DNA of 64,000 nt from Trinickia symbiotica. GTDB lineage: Bacteria > Pseudomonadota > Gammaproteobacteria > Burkholderiales > Burkholderiaceae. Shown here one piece after another: positions 17,827-28,946 of the stretch (within the stretch, counting starts at the first letter, position 1; each line of letters begins with the position of its first letter). The stretch covers positions 62,001 to 126,000 of the forward strand of contig NZ_PTIR01000004.1 in the NCBI RefSeq assembly GCF_002934455.1, written 5' to 3'. The position numbers and the translations under genes were made by a program. A model generated the notes under the pieces. The model did not search any database. It was not told the DNA's origin and saw nothing but the letters and a program-made list of their open reading frames with translations.

Positions 17827-20800
17827 TCAATAAACGATTTCCGCGGCGCTGCCCGCGAAGGTGTTGCGCAGCTCGGCGAGCAGTTCGTCGCTCGGCCGCA
17901 CACGCCATGCGTCCCCGAGGCGCAACTCGCCTTGCGCCCGCTCGTTGCTGTAGACGATCTGTACCGCGAGTCCGTTCCGAATCGGCGCGTGCGCACGCTG
18001 ACGCCCATTCTCGGCACCGCGCCCATTGCGCGCCGCTCCGTTCACGGGCGCAGCGCTCGCCGCCTCGGGCTCCTGAGCGGGCGCGCAGTAGAGCTCGAGG
18101 ACACGCTTGAGCGCCGCGGCATCGGCATTGCCGTTCATGCTGATCTTCACGCCTTGCGCATAGCGGTTACGCGCGCGCTCGAGGTCCATCACCGAATCGG
18201 CCGTGAAGCGAATGCCCCCCGTGAATGCGTCGTTGCGCGCCTGTCCTTGCACGACGATGAGCTCGTCTTCCTTGAAGAGCGTTCGATTGGCTTCGTACTG
18301 CTCGTTGAATACGGTGACCTCGCATTGGCTCGTCGCATCGTCGATGAGCGCGATCAGCATCTTTCCACGCTGCGTCATCTGCGTGCGCAACGAAACGATG
18401 ATGCCAGCCACGAGCTTGTCGCGCCCCTCTTTCAGATCGGCAACCTTGAGGCGGACGAAGCGTCGCACCTCGTCCTTGTAAGCGTCGAAAAGATGGCCCG
18501 AAAGATAGAAGCCGAGCGCGGTCTTTTCCTCTTGCAGCTTGCGCTTTTCGGGCCACGCCGGCTCGTCGACGAGTTCGTGCACGTCCGCCGCCGCGTCTCC
18601 CATGTCGAAGAGACCCGCCTGCATCGCGTTGGCGCTCGCCTGATCCGCCGCCTCCATCGCGAGCGGCACCGAGGCGATCAGCTGCGCGCGATTCGGATGG
18701 AGCTCGTCGAAGGCCCCCGCGCGAATGAGCGCATCGACGGTGCGGCGATTGACGACGCGCCGGTCGATGCGTGCGCAAAAATCGAAGAGGTCCGTGAACG
18801 GGCCCGCCTCGCGCGCGCGCAGGATTTCTTCGATCGCGTTCTGCCCGCTGCCCTTCACGGCGCCGAGGCCGTAGCGGATCGTGCGCGAACGCTTGCCGTC
18901 CGCCTCGGCCACAGGCTCGAAGCGATACGCGGACCGGTTGATGTCGGGCGGCAGCACGGCCATGCCGTTGGTCTTGCAGTCCTCGTAAAGGATCTTGACC
19001 TTGTCCGTGTCGTCCATCGCCAAGCTCATGTTGGCAGCCATGAACTCGGCCGGGTGGTGCGCTTTCAGCCACGCCGTGTAGTAAGCGAGCAGCGCGTAGG
19101 CCGCCGCATGCGACTTGTTGAAGCCGTAGCCCGCGAACTTCTCCATCAAGTCGAAGATTTCGTCGGCCTTCTCGGCCGTGAGGCCGTTCTTCGCCGCGCC
19201 TTCGCGGAAGAGCTCGCGGTGCTTGGCCATCTCCTCGGGCTTCTTCTTGCCCATCGCCCGGCGCAAGAGATCCGCGCCGCCGAGCGAGTAGCCGCCGATG
19301 ATCTGGGCCATCTGCATCACCTGCTCCTGATAGACCATGATGCCGTAGGTCTCTTTCAGGACAGGCTCGACGCGCGGATCCGGGTACTCGACGCTCTCGC
19401 GCCCGTGCTTACGCGCGCAGAAGCTCGGGATCAGGTCCATCGGTCCCGGACGGTAAAGCGCGACGAGCGCGATGATGTCCTCGAAGCGGTCGGGCTGCGC
19501 GTCTTTCAACATCCCCTGCATGCCGCGGCTTTCCAGCTGGAAGACGGCGACCGTGTTGGCCTTCTTCAGGATCGAGAACGCGGCGGGATCGTCGAGCGGC
19601 ACCTGCGCGAGCGACCAGTCGGCCTTCGAAGGATCGAGGCGGCGAATGTAGCGCTCGGCCCAATCGAGAATCGTGAGCGTCGTCAGCCCGAGAAAGTCGA
19701 ACTTCACGAGGCCGACCGCTTCGACGTCGTCCTTGTCGTACTGGCTCACGACGCCGCCATCATCGCCTTGCGTGTAGAGCGGGCAGAAGTCGGTCAGCTT
19801 GCCAGGCGCGATCAACACGCCGCCCGCGTGCATGCCGACGTTGCGCGTCAAGCCCTCGACTCGCTGCGCGAGATCGAGCAACTGCCGCACTTCGTCTTCG
19901 TTCTCGTAGCGCTCCTTGAGAAGCGGCTCCTCCTCCATCGCGTCGGCGATCGTCACGTGCTTGCCGGGCTTGAACGGGATCAGCTTCGCGACGCCGTCGG
20001 TAAAGTTGTAGCCGAGATCGAGCACACGCCCGATATCGCGCACAGCCGCCTTGGCCGCCATCGTGCCGAACGTCGCGATCTGCGAGACGGCGTCCGCGCC
20101 GTACTTGCCCTTCACGTACTGGATCACGCGGTCGCGCCCTTCCTGGCAGAAGTCGATGTCGAAGTCGGGCATCGACACGCGCTCCGGGTTCAGGAAGCGC
20201 TCGAACAGCAGGTTGTAGCGCAGCGGATCGAGATCCGTGATGCCGAGCGCGTACGCGACGAGCGAGCCGGCGCCCGAGCCGCGGCCCGGCCCCACGGGCA
20301 CGCCGTTGTTCTTCGCCCAGTTGATGAAGTCGGCCACGATCAGGAAGTAGCCGGGAAAGCCCATCTTGATGATCGTGCCGCACTCGAACTCGAGACGGTT
20401 GTAGTACTTTTCACGCTCGGCATCGCGCTCGGCCTTGTCCGGATAGAGCTCGACCAGACGCTGCTCGAGACCTTCCTTCGAAAGCTGCACGAGGTAATCG
20501 TCGAGCGACAGGCCGTCGGGCGTCGGAAAAAGCGGCAGCTTCGGCTTGCCGAGCTCGAGCGTCAGGTTGCAGCGTTTCGCGATTTCGACCGTGTTCGCGA
20601 CGGCGGACGGTATGTCGGCAAAAAGCGCAGCCATCTCGTCTTGCGTGGCGAAACGCTGCTCGGTCGAAAAGCGCTTCTGCCGACGCGGATTCGCGAGGAT
20701 GTCCCCCTCGGAAATGCAGACGCGCGCCTCGTGCGCGGTGAAGTCGTCGACCGTCATGAACTGCACCGGATGCGTGGCGACGACGGGCAGCTCGAGCGCC

Positions 20801-21372
20801 GCCGCGAGCGCGACGGCCTCCTGCACGTACGCTTCGCCGCCCGGCTGCCCGCAGCGTTGCAGCTCGATGTAAAACGCGTTCGGAAAACGCTCGGCCCAGC
20901 GTATCGCGTGACGCTTGGCGCTTTCCTTGTTGCCCGCCGCGAGCGCGAGGCCGATATCGCCTTGCTGCGCCCCCGAGAGCGCGATGAGTCCCTCCGCGAG
21001 CGGCCCGTCGAGCCATTGCGCGTCGATCTCGGAGCGGCCGCGGTATTGATTCGTGAGCCAGGCCTTCGTCAGCAGCTCACAGAGATTGAGGTAGCCGCGA
21101 CGGTCCTTGACGAGCAGCAAAAGACGCGACGGCTTGTCGCGATCGTCAGGGTTCGCCACCCAGATGTCGCATCCGGCAATCGGCTTTACGCCCTTGCCGC
21201 GGGCCTCTTTGTAAAAGCGCACGAGGCCGAACGCATTCGCGAGGTCGGTCAACGCGAGCGCGCCCTGGCCGTCGTCGGCCGCGGCCTTGACGACATCGTC
21301 GAGGCGCACCATGCCGTCGGCGATCGAGAATTCGGAGTGGATGCGAAGATGGACGAAGCGGGGATCTGGCAT
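17827..21372 (-). CDS. dnaE: DNA polymerase III alpha subunit
   Basis: 1181-residue replicative polymerase. The PHP domain occupies residues 1-210 ([17 protein letters not shown] start). The polymerase catalytic motif [10 protein letters not shown] places Asp401 and Asp403 exactly as in E. coli, and the third Asp lies in VKFDFLGL. Palm, fingers and the tandem helix-hairpin-helix region ([20 protein letters not shown] near residue 750) are followed by an OB fold near residue 970 and a C-terminal tail containing an Ala/Asn-rich insert (residues about 1110-1140). The start ATG 21372 is divergent from trhO with 89 bases between. Confidence 0.98.
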   Translation of the reverse strand: MPDPRFVHLRIHSEFSIADGMVRLDDVVKAAADDGQGALALTDLANAFGLVRFYKEARGKGVKPIAGCDIWVANPDDRDKPSRLLLLVKDRRGYLNLCELLTKAWLTNQYRGRSEIDAQWLDGPLAEGLIALSGAQQGDIGLALAAGNKESAKRHAIRWAERFPNAFYIELQRCGQPGGEAYVQEAVALAAALELPVVATHPVQFMTVDDFTAHEARVCISEGDILANPRRQKRFSTEQRFATQDEMAALFADIPSAVANTVEIAKRCNLTLELGKPKLPLFPTPDGLSLDDYLVQLSKEGLEQRLVELYPDKAERDAEREKYYNRLEFECGTIIKMGFPGYFLIVADFINWAKNNGVPVGPGRGSGAGSLVAYALGITDLDPLRYNLLFERFLNPERVSMPDFDIDFCQEGRDRVIQYVKGKYGADAVSQIATFGTMAAKAAVRDIGRVLDLGYNFTDGVAKLIPFKPGKHVTIADAMEEEPLLKERYENEDEVRQLLDLAQRVEGLTRNVGMHAGGVLIAPGKLTDFCPLYTQGDDGGVVSQYDKDDVEAVGLVKFDFLGLTTLTILDWAERYIRRLDPSKADWSLAQVPLDDPAAFSILKKANTVAVFQLESRGMQGMLKDAQPDRFEDIIALVALYRPGPMDLIPSFCARKHGRESVEYPDPRVEPVLKETYGIMVYQEQVMQMAQIIGGYSLGGADLLRRAMGKKKPEEMAKHRELFREGAAKNGLTAEKADEIFDLMEKFAGYGFNKSHAAAYALLAYYTAWLKAHHPAEFMAANMSLAMDDTDKVKILYEDCKTNGMAVLPPDINRSAYRFEPVAEADGKRSRTIRYGLGAVKGSGQNAIEEILRAREAGPFTDLFDFCARIDRRVVNRRTVDALIRAGAFDELHPNRAQLIASVPLAMEAADQASANAMQAGLFDMGDAAADVHELVDEPAWPEKRKLQEEKTALGFYLSGHLFDAYKDEVRRFVRLKVADLKEGRDKLVAGIIVSLRTQMTQRGKMLIALIDDATSQCEVTVFNEQYEANRTLFKEDELIVVQGQARNDAFTGGIRFTADSVMDLERARNRYAQGVKISMNGNADAAALKRVLELYCAPAQEPEAASAAPVNGAARNGRGAENGRQRAHAPIRNGLAVQIVYSNERAQGELRLGDAWRVRPSDELLAELRNTFAGSAAEIVY

Positions 21373-21461
21373 GGGCGGTATTGTACATCCCGGGCCAGCA
21401 GCAGCTGCCGGGCCGCCCGGGCCATTTGCGGGATAATACGGGTTTCGCCCGCACCATCAAC

Positions 21462-22325
21462 ATGAGCATCGTCAATCTCGCCGCCTACCGGTTCGTCGCG
21501 CTCGATGCGATCCGCGCATGGCGCCCTCTCGTCGCCGAGCGCTGCGCCGCGCTCGCGTTGCGCGGCACGATCCTGCTCGCGCCCGAAGGCATCAACCTCT
21601 TCGTCGCCGGCAGCCGCGAGGCCGCCGACGCATTCATCGACTACCTCCGCCACGATCCGCTCTTCGAAGGCAAATTCGCGGCGCTGCAGTTCAAGGAAAG
21701 CCTGTCGCCGACGCAGCCGTTTCGGCGAATGCTCGTCAAGCTGAAGCGCGAAATCATCACGATGAAAAAGCCGGCGATCCGGCCTGAGCTCGGCCGCGCG
21801 CCGTCCGTCGACGCCCCCACGCTGAAGCGCTGGCTCGACAGCGGCCGCGACGATGCGGGGCGCCCCGTCGTCATGCTCGATACGCGCAATGCGTTCGAAG
21901 TCGATGTCGGCACGTTCCGGGACGCCGTCGACTATCGGATTACGAAATTCAGCGAGTTTCCGCAGGCGATCGAGGCGCACCGCGCCGAGCTCGCCGGTAA
22001 AACCATCGTGTCGTTCTGCACGGGCGGGATCCGCTGCGAAAAGGCCGCGATCCACATGAAGGAGGTCGGCCTCGACCATGTGTATCAGCTCGAGGGCGGC
22101 ATCCTGAAGTACTTCGAAGAAGTCGGCGGCGCTCACTATCAGGGCGAATGCTTCGTCTTCGACTACCGCACGGCGCTCAACCCGCGACTCGAGCCCACCG
22201 AGACGCTGCAGTGCTTCGGCTGCCGCGCTGTGGTCACGCCCGACGCGCAGCGCTCGCCGCTCTATATGCCAGGCAAGACATGTCCCGCGTGTCACCCGGA
22301 CCGGGAGCGCGCGCAGGCCGCGTAA
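21462..22325 (+). CDS. trhO: tRNA uridine(34) hydroxylase / rhodanese-domain sulfurtransferase
   Basis: 287-residue UPF0176 protein, now known as TrhO, which makes 5-hydroxyuridine at the wobble position of tRNAs using O2. The N-terminal acylphosphatase-like domain includes [17 protein letters not shown]. The rhodanese domain has its active Cys186 in [11 protein letters not shown] near residue 185, and the C-terminal zinc-like cysteines are in [10 protein letters not shown] and CPACHPD. The start ATG 21462 follows upstream non-conserved frame. The gene is divergent from dnaE and about 100 bases before gluQ on the same strand. Confidence 0.92.
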   Translation: MSIVNLAAYRFVALDAIRAWRPLVAERCAALALRGTILLAPEGINLFVAGSREAADAFIDYLRHDPLFEGKFAALQFKESLSPTQPFRRMLVKLKREIITMKKPAIRPELGRAPSVDAPTLKRWLDSGRDDAGRPVVMLDTRNAFEVDVGTFRDAVDYRITKFSEFPQAIEAHRAELAGKTIVSFCTGGIRCEKAAIHMKEVGLDHVYQLEGGILKYFEEVGGAHYQGECFVFDYRTALNPRLEPTETLQCFGCRAVVTPDAQRSPLYMPGKTCPACHPDRERAQAA

Positions 22326-22425
22326 AGATGGCCGCGACGCCCGCCAACGCTCGCCAGGCAGAGCTTTCATGCGCTGACAGGCGGCCATCAGTGCACGCGT
22401 TTGCCGCCCCCGCGGAACCCGGTCC

Positions 22426-23322
22426 ATGAGCGCCCCCTACCGCGGCCGCTTCGCCCCTTCGCCGACGGGCCCTTTGCACTTTGGCTCGCTCGTCGGCGCG
22501 TTGGCAAGCTACCTGGATGCACGCGCACATGGCGGTACTTGGCTCGTTCGGATCGAAGATATCGACGGACCGCGCACGGTGCCCGGCGCCGACGAACGGA
22601 TCCTCACCACGCTCGAGCGCTTCGGCATGCACCCCGACGAGCCCCCCGTCTGGCAAAGCGGGCGCACCGCGCTATACCAAGACGCGTTCGAGCGCCTCGA
22701 GGCGGCCGGTGTCGTCTATCCGTGCGGCTGCACGCGCAAGGAAATCGCCGACTCGCTCGCCAATGCGCACGCGCGCCATACGACGCTCGCCTACCCCGGC
22801 ACGTGCCGCCAAGGCCTCAGCGGCAAGCCCGCGCGCGCCTGGCGCGTGCGCGTGCCCGACGGCGCCGATGCGATCGTCACGTTCAGCGACAGATGGCAGG
22901 GCCCGCGCACGCAAAACCTTGCCACCGAGGTCGGCGACTTCGTCCTCAAGCGCGCCGACGGCCACTGGGCCTATCAGCTCGCGGTGGTCGTCGACGATGC
23001 CGACCAAGGCATCACGGATGCTGTACGCGGCGCCGATCTCATCGATTCGACAGCGCGTCAAATCTACCTGCAGCGATGCCTCGGCCTGCCGACGCCCGCT
23101 TATTTGCACGTGCCCGTCGTCGTGGACGCGCATGGCGAGAAGCTCAGCAAGCAGACGGGCGCGGCCGAGCTCGACGCGAGCCGGCCGCTGCCCGCGCTGC
23201 AAGCGGCCGCGCGCCATCTCGGGCTGGCCGCGACGGCCGTCGCATCGAGCGTGACACTGGAGACGTTCTACGCCGAGGCCACCGCCGCCTGGTCGGCGCG
23301 TTTCAGCCGTTGCGGAAGATGA
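22426..23322 (+). CDS. gluQ: glutamyl-Q tRNA(Asp) synthetase
   Basis: 298-residue paralogue of the glutamyl-tRNA synthetase catalytic core. It glutamylates queuosine at position 34 of tRNA(Asp). The class I signature reads [13 protein letters not shown] near residue 11, the zinc-like [11 protein letters not shown] is near residue 100, and the KMSKS-like element is EKLSKQTGA near residue 240. The anticodon-binding domain of GltX is absent, as expected. Its last 20 bases overlap the convergent acdS gene. Adjacent trhO also modifies wobble-position uridines, so the two tRNA-wobble genes are neighbours. Confidence 0.95.
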   Translation: MSAPYRGRFAPSPTGPLHFGSLVGALASYLDARAHGGTWLVRIEDIDGPRTVPGADERILTTLERFGMHPDEPPVWQSGRTALYQDAFERLEAAGVVYPCGCTRKEIADSLANAHARHTTLAYPGTCRQGLSGKPARAWRVRVPDGADAIVTFSDRWQGPRTQNLATEVGDFVLKRADGHWAYQLAVVVDDADQGITDAVRGADLIDSTARQIYLQRCLGLPTPAYLHVPVVVDAHGEKLSKQTGAAELDASRPLPALQAAARHLGLAATAVASSVTLETFYAEATAAWSARFSRCGR

Positions 23323-24319
23323 AGCTGTAAGCGGAAAGCGCCGGCGCGCCGCCGAGATGAGCGTAGAGCACGTTCGAACCGGCCGGGAATTCGCCGAGAC
23401 GGACCTTGTCGATCATGCCGTGCATCGACTTCCCTTCGTAGACGGGATCGGTCAGCATGCCCTCGAGCCGCGCGGTGAGCCGGATCGCCTCGAGCGTTCC
23501 GTCGTTCGGCAGCCCATATTCGGGGCCGCCGTAGCGCGTGTCGAGCACGACGTCTTGATCGACGATCGGGCGCCCCAGATCGACGAGCTCGCCCGTATGC
23601 TTCGCGATGCGCAGAATCTGCGCGCGCGTGGCGTCGGGCTTTGCCGATGCGTCGATACCGATGACCCGGTCCGCGCGGCCGTCCGCCGCAAAGCCGACGA
23701 TCATCCCCGCCTGCGTGCTGCCCGTCACCGAGCAGACGACGATGTAATCGAACTTGACGCCAAGCTCGGCCTCCTGCTGTCGCACTTCCTCGGCGAATCC
23801 GACGAAGCCGAGACCGCCGAGCCGGTGTTCGGAGCAACCGGCCGGAATCGCATACGGTTTGCCGCCAGCCTCGCGCACGCTCGCGAGTGCGTCCTCCCAG
23901 CTCTTGCGAATGCCGATATCGAACCCGTCCGGCACGAGACGCACGTCGGCGCCCATGATGCGCGACAGCTCGATGTTGCCGACACGGTCGTAGACGGCAT
24001 CGGAATAGTTGACCCAATTTTCCTGGACGAGCACACATTTCATGCCCAGATGCGCCGCGACGGCCGCCACCTGACGGGTCTGGTTCGATTGGATCCCCCC
24101 GATCGAGACGAGCGTGTCGCAACCTTGCTCGAGCGCATCGGGCACGAGGTATTCGAGCTTGCGCGTCTTGTTGCCGCCGAACGCGAGGCCGCTGTTGCAG
24201 TCCTCGCGCTTAGCCCAGAGATTGACCTTGCCGCCGAGGTGCGCCGAGAGGCGCTTGAGCGGCTGAATCGGCGTCGGGCCGAACGTCAGGGGATAGCGGG
24301 AAAACCGTTGCAGATTCAT
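23303..24319 (-). CDS. acdS: 1-aminocyclopropane-1-carboxylate (ACC) deaminase
   Basis: 338-residue PLP enzyme that splits the ethylene precursor ACC into 2-oxobutyrate and ammonia, a trait of plant-associated bacteria. The PLP lysine is Lys51 in [10 protein letters not shown], and the two residues used to separate true deaminases from D-cysteine desulfhydrase are both present: Glu295 (VYEGKSMHG) and Leu322 ([10 protein letters not shown]). Length equals that of the Pseudomonas enzyme. It converges on gluQ and is divergent from its likely regulator acdR, with 244 bases between. Lower confidence is not needed: key residues all match. Confidence 0.96.
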   Translation of the reverse strand: MNLQRFSRYPLTFGPTPIQPLKRLSAHLGGKVNLWAKREDCNSGLAFGGNKTRKLEYLVPDALEQGCDTLVSIGGIQSNQTRQVAAVAAHLGMKCVLVQENWVNYSDAVYDRVGNIELSRIMGADVRLVPDGFDIGIRKSWEDALASVREAGGKPYAIPAGCSEHRLGGLGFVGFAEEVRQQEAELGVKFDYIVVCSVTGSTQAGMIVGFAADGRADRVIGIDASAKPDATRAQILRIAKHTGELVDLGRPIVDQDVVLDTRYGGPEYGLPNDGTLEAIRLTARLEGMLTDPVYEGKSMHGMIDKVRLGEFPAGSNVLYAHLGGAPALSAYSFIFRNG

Positions 24320-24430
24320 GGCGAGGCTCCAATCGTCGATGTGAGAAAGCGGCGCGACGGCGGCCGCTCGATCGAAGCGGATCCCGTGTCGTGCGACGAG
24401 AAAATGATAGGGAACCTTTGAAGAAATGAG

Positions 24431-24520
24431 GTTGCGAAATAATCGGTCGTGGCGTACGTTTGCTGACGAATGCAGCCTCGTTGCGTAACGAAATTTACCC
24501 TGACCATCCATGTGCGCAAC
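24431..24520. promoter_or_regulatory. candidate AcdR-binding region between acdS and acdR
   Basis: The divergent intergenic region carries GTTGCGAAAT at 24431-24440, GTTGCGTAACGAAAT starting at 24480 and the inverted CGCAAC at 24515-24520. Repeated and inverted copies of GTTGCG next to A/T tracts are what an Lrp-type octamer could bind. acdS is known in other species to be controlled by the divergent Lrp-like AcdR. The exact sites are inferred. Confidence 0.4.
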
Positions 24521-24563
24521 AAAATTACGTCATCGTCCCGCCACGGCCCAAGAGTCGGCGCCG

Positions 24564-25031
24564 ATGTCGCCCGTTCAACTGGATCGCATCGATCGCGCGA
24601 TCCTCAAGCATTTGCAGCACGACGCCTCCATCTCCAACGTCGCCCTGGCCGCGAAGGTGAAATTGAGCCCGCCCGCGTGCCTGCGGCGCGTGGAGCGATT
24701 GAAGGAGTCAGGTCTGATACGCGGAGTGGTCGCGCTGCTGGAGCCCAAGGCGATCGGGGCGGGCATGCTCGTGGTGATCGGCATCGTGCTCGATCGGTCG
24801 ACACCGGAAACTTTCGCCGAATTCGAGAAGGCCGCCCGCAACATCTCCGGCTGCATGGAGTGCCATGTGGTGACGGGCGAGTTCGACTACTTCATGCTCG
24901 TGCGCACGCGCGACAGCGACAGCTTCAATCGGCTGCACGCCGAGCAATTGCTCTATCTGCCCGGCGTGCGGCAGATACGGAGCTTCATGGTGCTGAAAGA
25001 GATCTTGTCGACGACGGAATTTCCGCTCTGA
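24564..25031 (+). CDS. acdR: Lrp/AsnC-family regulator AcdR
   Basis: 155-residue Lrp-type regulator. The N-terminal winged HTH shows LDRIDRAILKHLQHD, AAKVKLSPPACLRRVERLKE and GLIRGVVALLEPK; the C-terminal RAM/ligand domain contains CMECHVVTGEFDYFMLVRTR. It is divergent from acdS, the arrangement of acdR-acdS in Pseudomonas and Paraburkholderia, where AcdR activates acdS in response to ACC. ATG 24564 is chosen because the family N-terminus begins there with AAGAG upstream; ATG 24510 would add 18 unlike residues. Confidence 0.9.
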   Translation: MSPVQLDRIDRAILKHLQHDASISNVALAAKVKLSPPACLRRVERLKESGLIRGVVALLEPKAIGAGMLVVIGIVLDRSTPETFAEFEKAARNISGCMECHVVTGEFDYFMLVRTRDSDSFNRLHAEQLLYLPGVRQIRSFMVLKEILSTTEFPL

Positions 25032-25055
25032 CGCGGCCGAGGGGTGCCGCTCGAC

Positions 25056-26504
25056 TCAAGACGACGTATTGCGGCGGGGCATGCCGAAGCCGCCGAGCAG
25101 CGCGGCGAGCGGCTGTTTCTGTGCCGACTTGCTCACCGGCTCGGGCTTCTTCGGCTCCTCGCCCTTGCTCGCCGACGGCGACGGCTCGTACGGCTTGTAG
25201 AAGAAGTCGTCGACGGGCGCGTGCCGGTGCGCCGGGCGCTCATAGGCGGGCGCACCGCGGCGGCGCCCGGAACGCTCGTCGCGCTCGCGGCGGCCATGCT
25301 CGTCGCGGTGATGCCGGACGGGCGAGTCCACCTGCAGCGGCCGGATCTCGAGCGGGCGCTTGATCAGCTTTTCGATATCGGCCAGTTGTTTGCGCTCGTT
25401 CGGGCTGCAAAGCGAAAGCGCGTCGCCCGATGCGCCGGCACGGCCCGTGCGGCCGATCCGGTGCACATAGTCTTCGGCGTTGAACGGCAAGTCGAAGTTG
25501 ATGACGGCCGGCAACTCGACGATGTCGAGGCCGCGTGCGGCGACGTCGGTGGCGACGAGCGCCTCGATTTCGCCGCGCTTGAACGCGTCGAGCGCCTGCA
25601 TCCGCTCGAGTTGCGACTTATCGCCATGAATCGCCGACGCCACGACTCCGTCACGCTCGAGTTGGCGCGCAAGGCGCCCTGCGCCAATCTTGCTGTTGCA
25701 AAAGACGATGACCTGCTTCAGGCCGCGCTCGCGAATCAACTGGACGACGGCGCCCTGCTTGTCGCCCTCGGCAACCTCAAAGACGATTTGCGTGACGTTG
25801 GCCGCCGTCGAGTTGCTGCGCGCCACCTCGATCGTCTGCGGGTTGCGCAGATAAGTCGCGGCGAGCTTCTTGATCTCGGGCGAGAAAGTCGCCGAAAAGA
25901 GCAGCGTTTGGCGCTCCTTCGGCAGCAGGTTGAGGATGCGCTGCAAGTCCGGAAGGAAGCCCATGTCGAGCATGCGATCCGCCTCGTCGAGCACGAGCAT
26001 CTGAACCTGACCGAGATTCGTCGTCTTCTGCTGGACATGATCGAGCAGGCGTCCAGGCGTCGCGATCAGAATTTCGACGCCACGCCGCAGCTCCGCTTCT
26101 TGCGGTCCCATGTCGACGCCGCCGAAAACCACGGCGCTGCGCAGCGCCGTGTGCTTCGCGTACGCCTCGACGTTCGCGGCCACCTGGTCGGCCAGCTCGC
26201 GCGTCGGCGTGAGGATCAGCGCGCGCACGGGATGGCGCGCGGGCGAAGCGCTCGTGCTCGCGAGCGGCAAGAGCCGCTGAATGATCGGCAGCGAAAAGCT
26301 GGCCGTCTTGCCGGTGCCGGTCTGCGCGGCGCCCATGACGTCGCGGCCCGAAAGCACGACCGGGATCGCCTGCGCCTGGATTGGCGTCGGCGTCGTATAG
26401 CCTTGCTCGGCAATGGCCTTCAGGATGTCAGGGCCGAGGCCGAATTGGTCGAAATTGGCGATGGTCGTAGGGGCTGACTGGGGCTTCGCAGCGGGATCGG
26501 ACAT
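25056..26504 (-). CDS. rhlE: DEAD-box RNA helicase RhlE-type
   Basis: 482-residue ATP-dependent RNA helicase. Q motif FDQFGLGPDILKAIAEQGY and TPIQAQAIP, motif I AQTGTGKTASF, motif II VLDEADRMLDMGF, motif III SAT, motif VI HRIGRTGRAG are all visible within residues 20-370. The C-terminal tail (residues 390-482) is basic and low complexity (RDEHGRRERDERSGRRRG), typical for RNA binding in RhlE proteins. The frame extends to 26672, but the ATG at 26504 begins the conserved protein. It converges on acdR with 24 bases between stops. Confidence 0.93.
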   Translation of the reverse strand: MSDPAAKPQSAPTTIANFDQFGLGPDILKAIAEQGYTTPTPIQAQAIPVVLSGRDVMGAAQTGTGKTASFSLPIIQRLLPLASTSASPARHPVRALILTPTRELADQVAANVEAYAKHTALRSAVVFGGVDMGPQEAELRRGVEILIATPGRLLDHVQQKTTNLGQVQMLVLDEADRMLDMGFLPDLQRILNLLPKERQTLLFSATFSPEIKKLAATYLRNPQTIEVARSNSTAANVTQIVFEVAEGDKQGAVVQLIRERGLKQVIVFCNSKIGAGRLARQLERDGVVASAIHGDKSQLERMQALDAFKRGEIEALVATDVAARGLDIVELPAVINFDLPFNAEDYVHRIGRTGRAGASGDALSLCSPNERKQLADIEKLIKRPLEIRPLQVDSPVRHHRDEHGRRERDERSGRRRGAPAYERPAHRHAPVDDFFYKPYEPSPSASKGEEPKKPEPVSKSAQKQPLAALLGGFGMPRRNTSS

Positions 26505-26821
26505 AGTGGCGTTCGCTAAAAATGCGCCGTCGACGGCGCCGCGTCGTTCGCGCGCGGCCGTGAGCCGACGGAGGCGGCCAGCCTTGCGCGGCAGGGCAAG
26601 CTCGCGGTTGTCGCCAGCGAGGACCGCCCCTGACGCCGTGCGCTTGCGCACGCGCGCATCGCCGCACCGCAAAGCGTCATGTGACGCCGAGTGCGAGCGG
26701 CCGGCTCGGGCCAGTGGCGGAAGTCGACGAAACGCGCCACCGGAAAGGCCGGTATTGTAGCACCGCGCTGTTGCACGGACTGTGACAGTTCCTGGCCCAC
26801 CCGTGCTGGCGCGACGACGCG

Positions 26822-28057
26822 CTACCGGGACGCGTCGGCGCTGCGGGCAGCCGACACCGGCCGCACCGCCGCCGCGGCCGCCTTCGCTCGCCGCCTCGCT
26901 TCGTCGATGTCGGCCCCCGTCGCGACCGCCACGCCCATGCGGCGCTTCTTGAAGCTCTCGGGCTTGCCGAAGAGCCGCAAGTCAGCGCCGGGCACGGCGA
27001 GCGCCTCGCGCACGCCCTCGAACGCGATGCCGGACTCCTCCAGCCCGCCGTAGATCACGGCGGAAGCACCTGGCGCGGCGAGCGACGGATCGACGGGCAA
27101 GCCGAGAATGGCACGCGCGTGCAGCTCGAACTGCGACAGGCGCTGCGAGCGAAGCGTCACGAGCCCCGTGTCGTGCGGACGCGGGCTCACTTCCGAGAAC
27201 CAGACCTCGTCGCCGCGCACGAACAGCTCGACGCCGAACACGCCGCGGCCGCCCAACGCCTCCGTGACCTTGCGCGCGATCTCGCGCGAGCGCGCGAACG
27301 CGATGGCCGACATCGGCTGCGGCTGCCACGACTCGACGTAATCGCCGGCCACCTGCAAGTGGCCGATCGGCTCGCAAAAGTACGTATCGATGCTACCGGT
27401 CGTCGGCTCCACGGCGCGCACCGTCAGCTGCGTGATCTCGTAATCGAACTGGACGAAGCCTTCGACGATGATGCGGCCCACATTGACGCGCGCCCCGGCC
27501 GTGGCGTACTGCCACGCCGCATCGATATCGGCCGAGCTCTTCAACACCGATTGGCCCTTGCCCGACGACGACATCACGGGCTTGACGACGCACGGGTAGC
27601 CGATCCGATCGATGGCCGCCTTCAGCTCGTCGAGCGAATCCGCGAACGCGTAGGGCGACGTCGGCAAACCGAGCGTTTCCGCCGCGAGGCGCCGGATGCC
27701 CTCGCGATTCATCGTCAGTTGTGTCGCGCGCGCGGTCGGGATGACTTCGGCGAGCCCCGCCGATTCGATTTCGGCGAGCGCATCCGTCGCGATCGCTTCG
27801 ATCTCGGGCACGATGAGGTGCGGCTTCTCTGCGCGCACGAGTTCGGCCAGGGCGGCCGCGTCCGTCATGTCGATCACGTGCGAACGATGCGCGACCTGAT
27901 GGCCCGGCGCATTCGGATAACGATCGACGGCAATCGTTTCAACGCCAAGCCGCTGCAGCGCGATGATGACTTCCTTGCCGAGCTCGCCCGCGCCAAGCAG
28001 CATGACGCGCGTGGCGGAGGCGGAAAGCGGCGTACCGATTCGTTGACCGATCTGCAT
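26822..28057 (-). CDS. purT: formate-dependent phosphoribosylglycinamide formyltransferase
   Basis: 411-residue ATP-grasp enzyme that formylates GAR with formate and ATP, an alternative to PurN in purine synthesis. N-terminal domain [19 protein letters not shown] and [15 protein letters not shown]-grasp lysine region [16 protein letters not shown] near residue 150; metal site [17 protein letters not shown] near residue 270. The C-terminus carries an Ala-rich extension. ATG 28057 matches the family start; upstream frame to 28108 is unlike the family. It stands alone, divergent from the META-domain lipoprotein gene. Confidence 0.96.
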   Translation of the reverse strand: MQIGQRIGTPLSASATRVMLLGAGELGKEVIIALQRLGVETIAVDRYPNAPGHQVAHRSHVIDMTDAAALAELVRAEKPHLIVPEIEAIATDALAEIESAGLAEVIPTARATQLTMNREGIRRLAAETLGLPTSPYAFADSLDELKAAIDRIGYPCVVKPVMSSSGKGQSVLKSSADIDAAWQYATAGARVNVGRIIVEGFVQFDYEITQLTVRAVEPTTGSIDTYFCEPIGHLQVAGDYVESWQPQPMSAIAFARSREIARKVTEALGGRGVFGVELFVRGDEVWFSEVSPRPHDTGLVTLRSQRLSQFELHARAILGLPVDPSLAAPGASAVIYGGLEESGIAFEGVREALAVPGADLRLFGKPESFKKRRMGVAVATGADIDEARRRAKAAAAAVRPVSAARSADASR

Positions 28058-28247
28058 GACGAATATCCGTTCGAGAAGAGAAGCTCGATGAAGCCGCGAT
28101 GCTAGCATGCGGCGCCGCGCGTTTCATCGCGTTGCCTGGGATGCCATTTGCGCCGCGCGCAACCTGCTGCCCGCGCTCGCTTACGCCTCGCGGGCCGAGT
28201 ACGCTACCCTTACGCCTTTCGAGCGATAGAAGAAGAGGAACGAACCC

Positions 28248-28844
28248 ATGTCGAATCCGTCGATCGCGCGGCGGCGCGCAGCTTCGCGCGTCCGTCCGGC
28301 GCGGCGCCGCGCCGGCGCGCTGGCTGCCGCGCCGCTCGTCGCGGTGTGCGCGATGCTCGCGGCCTGCGCGCTGCCGACGCATCCCGAGTCGGCAGCGCCG
28401 CCGAGCGACCCGTTCAATCCCGCGGCCACGCAGCTGCTCGACGACACCTCGTGGACGCTCGCGAGCTGGCAGACGGCCGGCGGTGCGACGCGCGAGATCG
28501 CCGGCGCCGAGGGCGCCGAGGGCGCGAAGGACGCGACGGGCGCCGACCGGGAAGCCGCCCCGACCCTCGTGTTGTCGACGGCGACCGGCCAGCGGCGTGC
28601 AAGTGGCTTCGCAGGCTGCAACCGCTTCAGCGGGCCCTATGCCCTCAAAAGCGGCGCGCTCACGTTGGGGCCGCTCGCCACGACGCGGATGGCCTGCTCC
28701 GGATCGCGCGGCGAGCTCGAACACGCCTACCTCGACGCGCTCGCCCATATCGCGAAAACAGGCGTGCAATGGCGTGCGCCGCTTCGGCTCGAACTGGTCA
28801 CGCAAGACGGCGCCATCCTGCGTTTTGACGCCGCGAGCCGGTAG
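28248..28844 (+). CDS. META-domain (HslJ-like) lipoprotein
   Basis: 198-residue predicted lipoprotein. The N-terminus is strongly basic (RRRAASRVRPARRRAG) and is followed by a hydrophobic stretch ending in the lipobox LAAC at about residue 43. The rest is a META/HslJ-like domain: DDTSWTLASWQ near residue 65 and FAGCNRFSGPYAL ... LTLGPLATTRMACS near residue 120 are the family hallmarks. META proteins are linked to stress and heat-shock phenotypes in the envelope. The gene has an AGAAGAGG ribosome binding site upstream. It ends 102 bases before ftsK. Confidence 0.82.
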   Translation: MSNPSIARRRAASRVRPARRRAGALAAAPLVAVCAMLAACALPTHPESAAPPSDPFNPAATQLLDDTSWTLASWQTAGGATREIAGAEGAEGAKDATGADREAAPTLVLSTATGQRRASGFAGCNRFSGPYALKSGALTLGPLATTRMACSGSRGELEHAYLDALAHIAKTGVQWRAPLRLELVTQDGAILRFDAASR

Positions 28845-28946
28845 GCGCCATGCGATGCGCGCAACATCGAAGCCGCACGACGTCCCGAAAGGTTAAACTC
28901 GCCGCGTTGCGCGAAGCGCCGCCCTCTGCCTTTCTTTCCCACTAGC

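Noticed and set aside
17932-21465. A very long open frame antisense to dnaE (over 1100 codons, plus strand)
   Set aside because: It mirrors dnaE in the complementary frame, a known effect of high third-position GC. The protein is Arg/Asp/Leu-rich without any domain, whereas dnaE on the other strand is fully recognisable.
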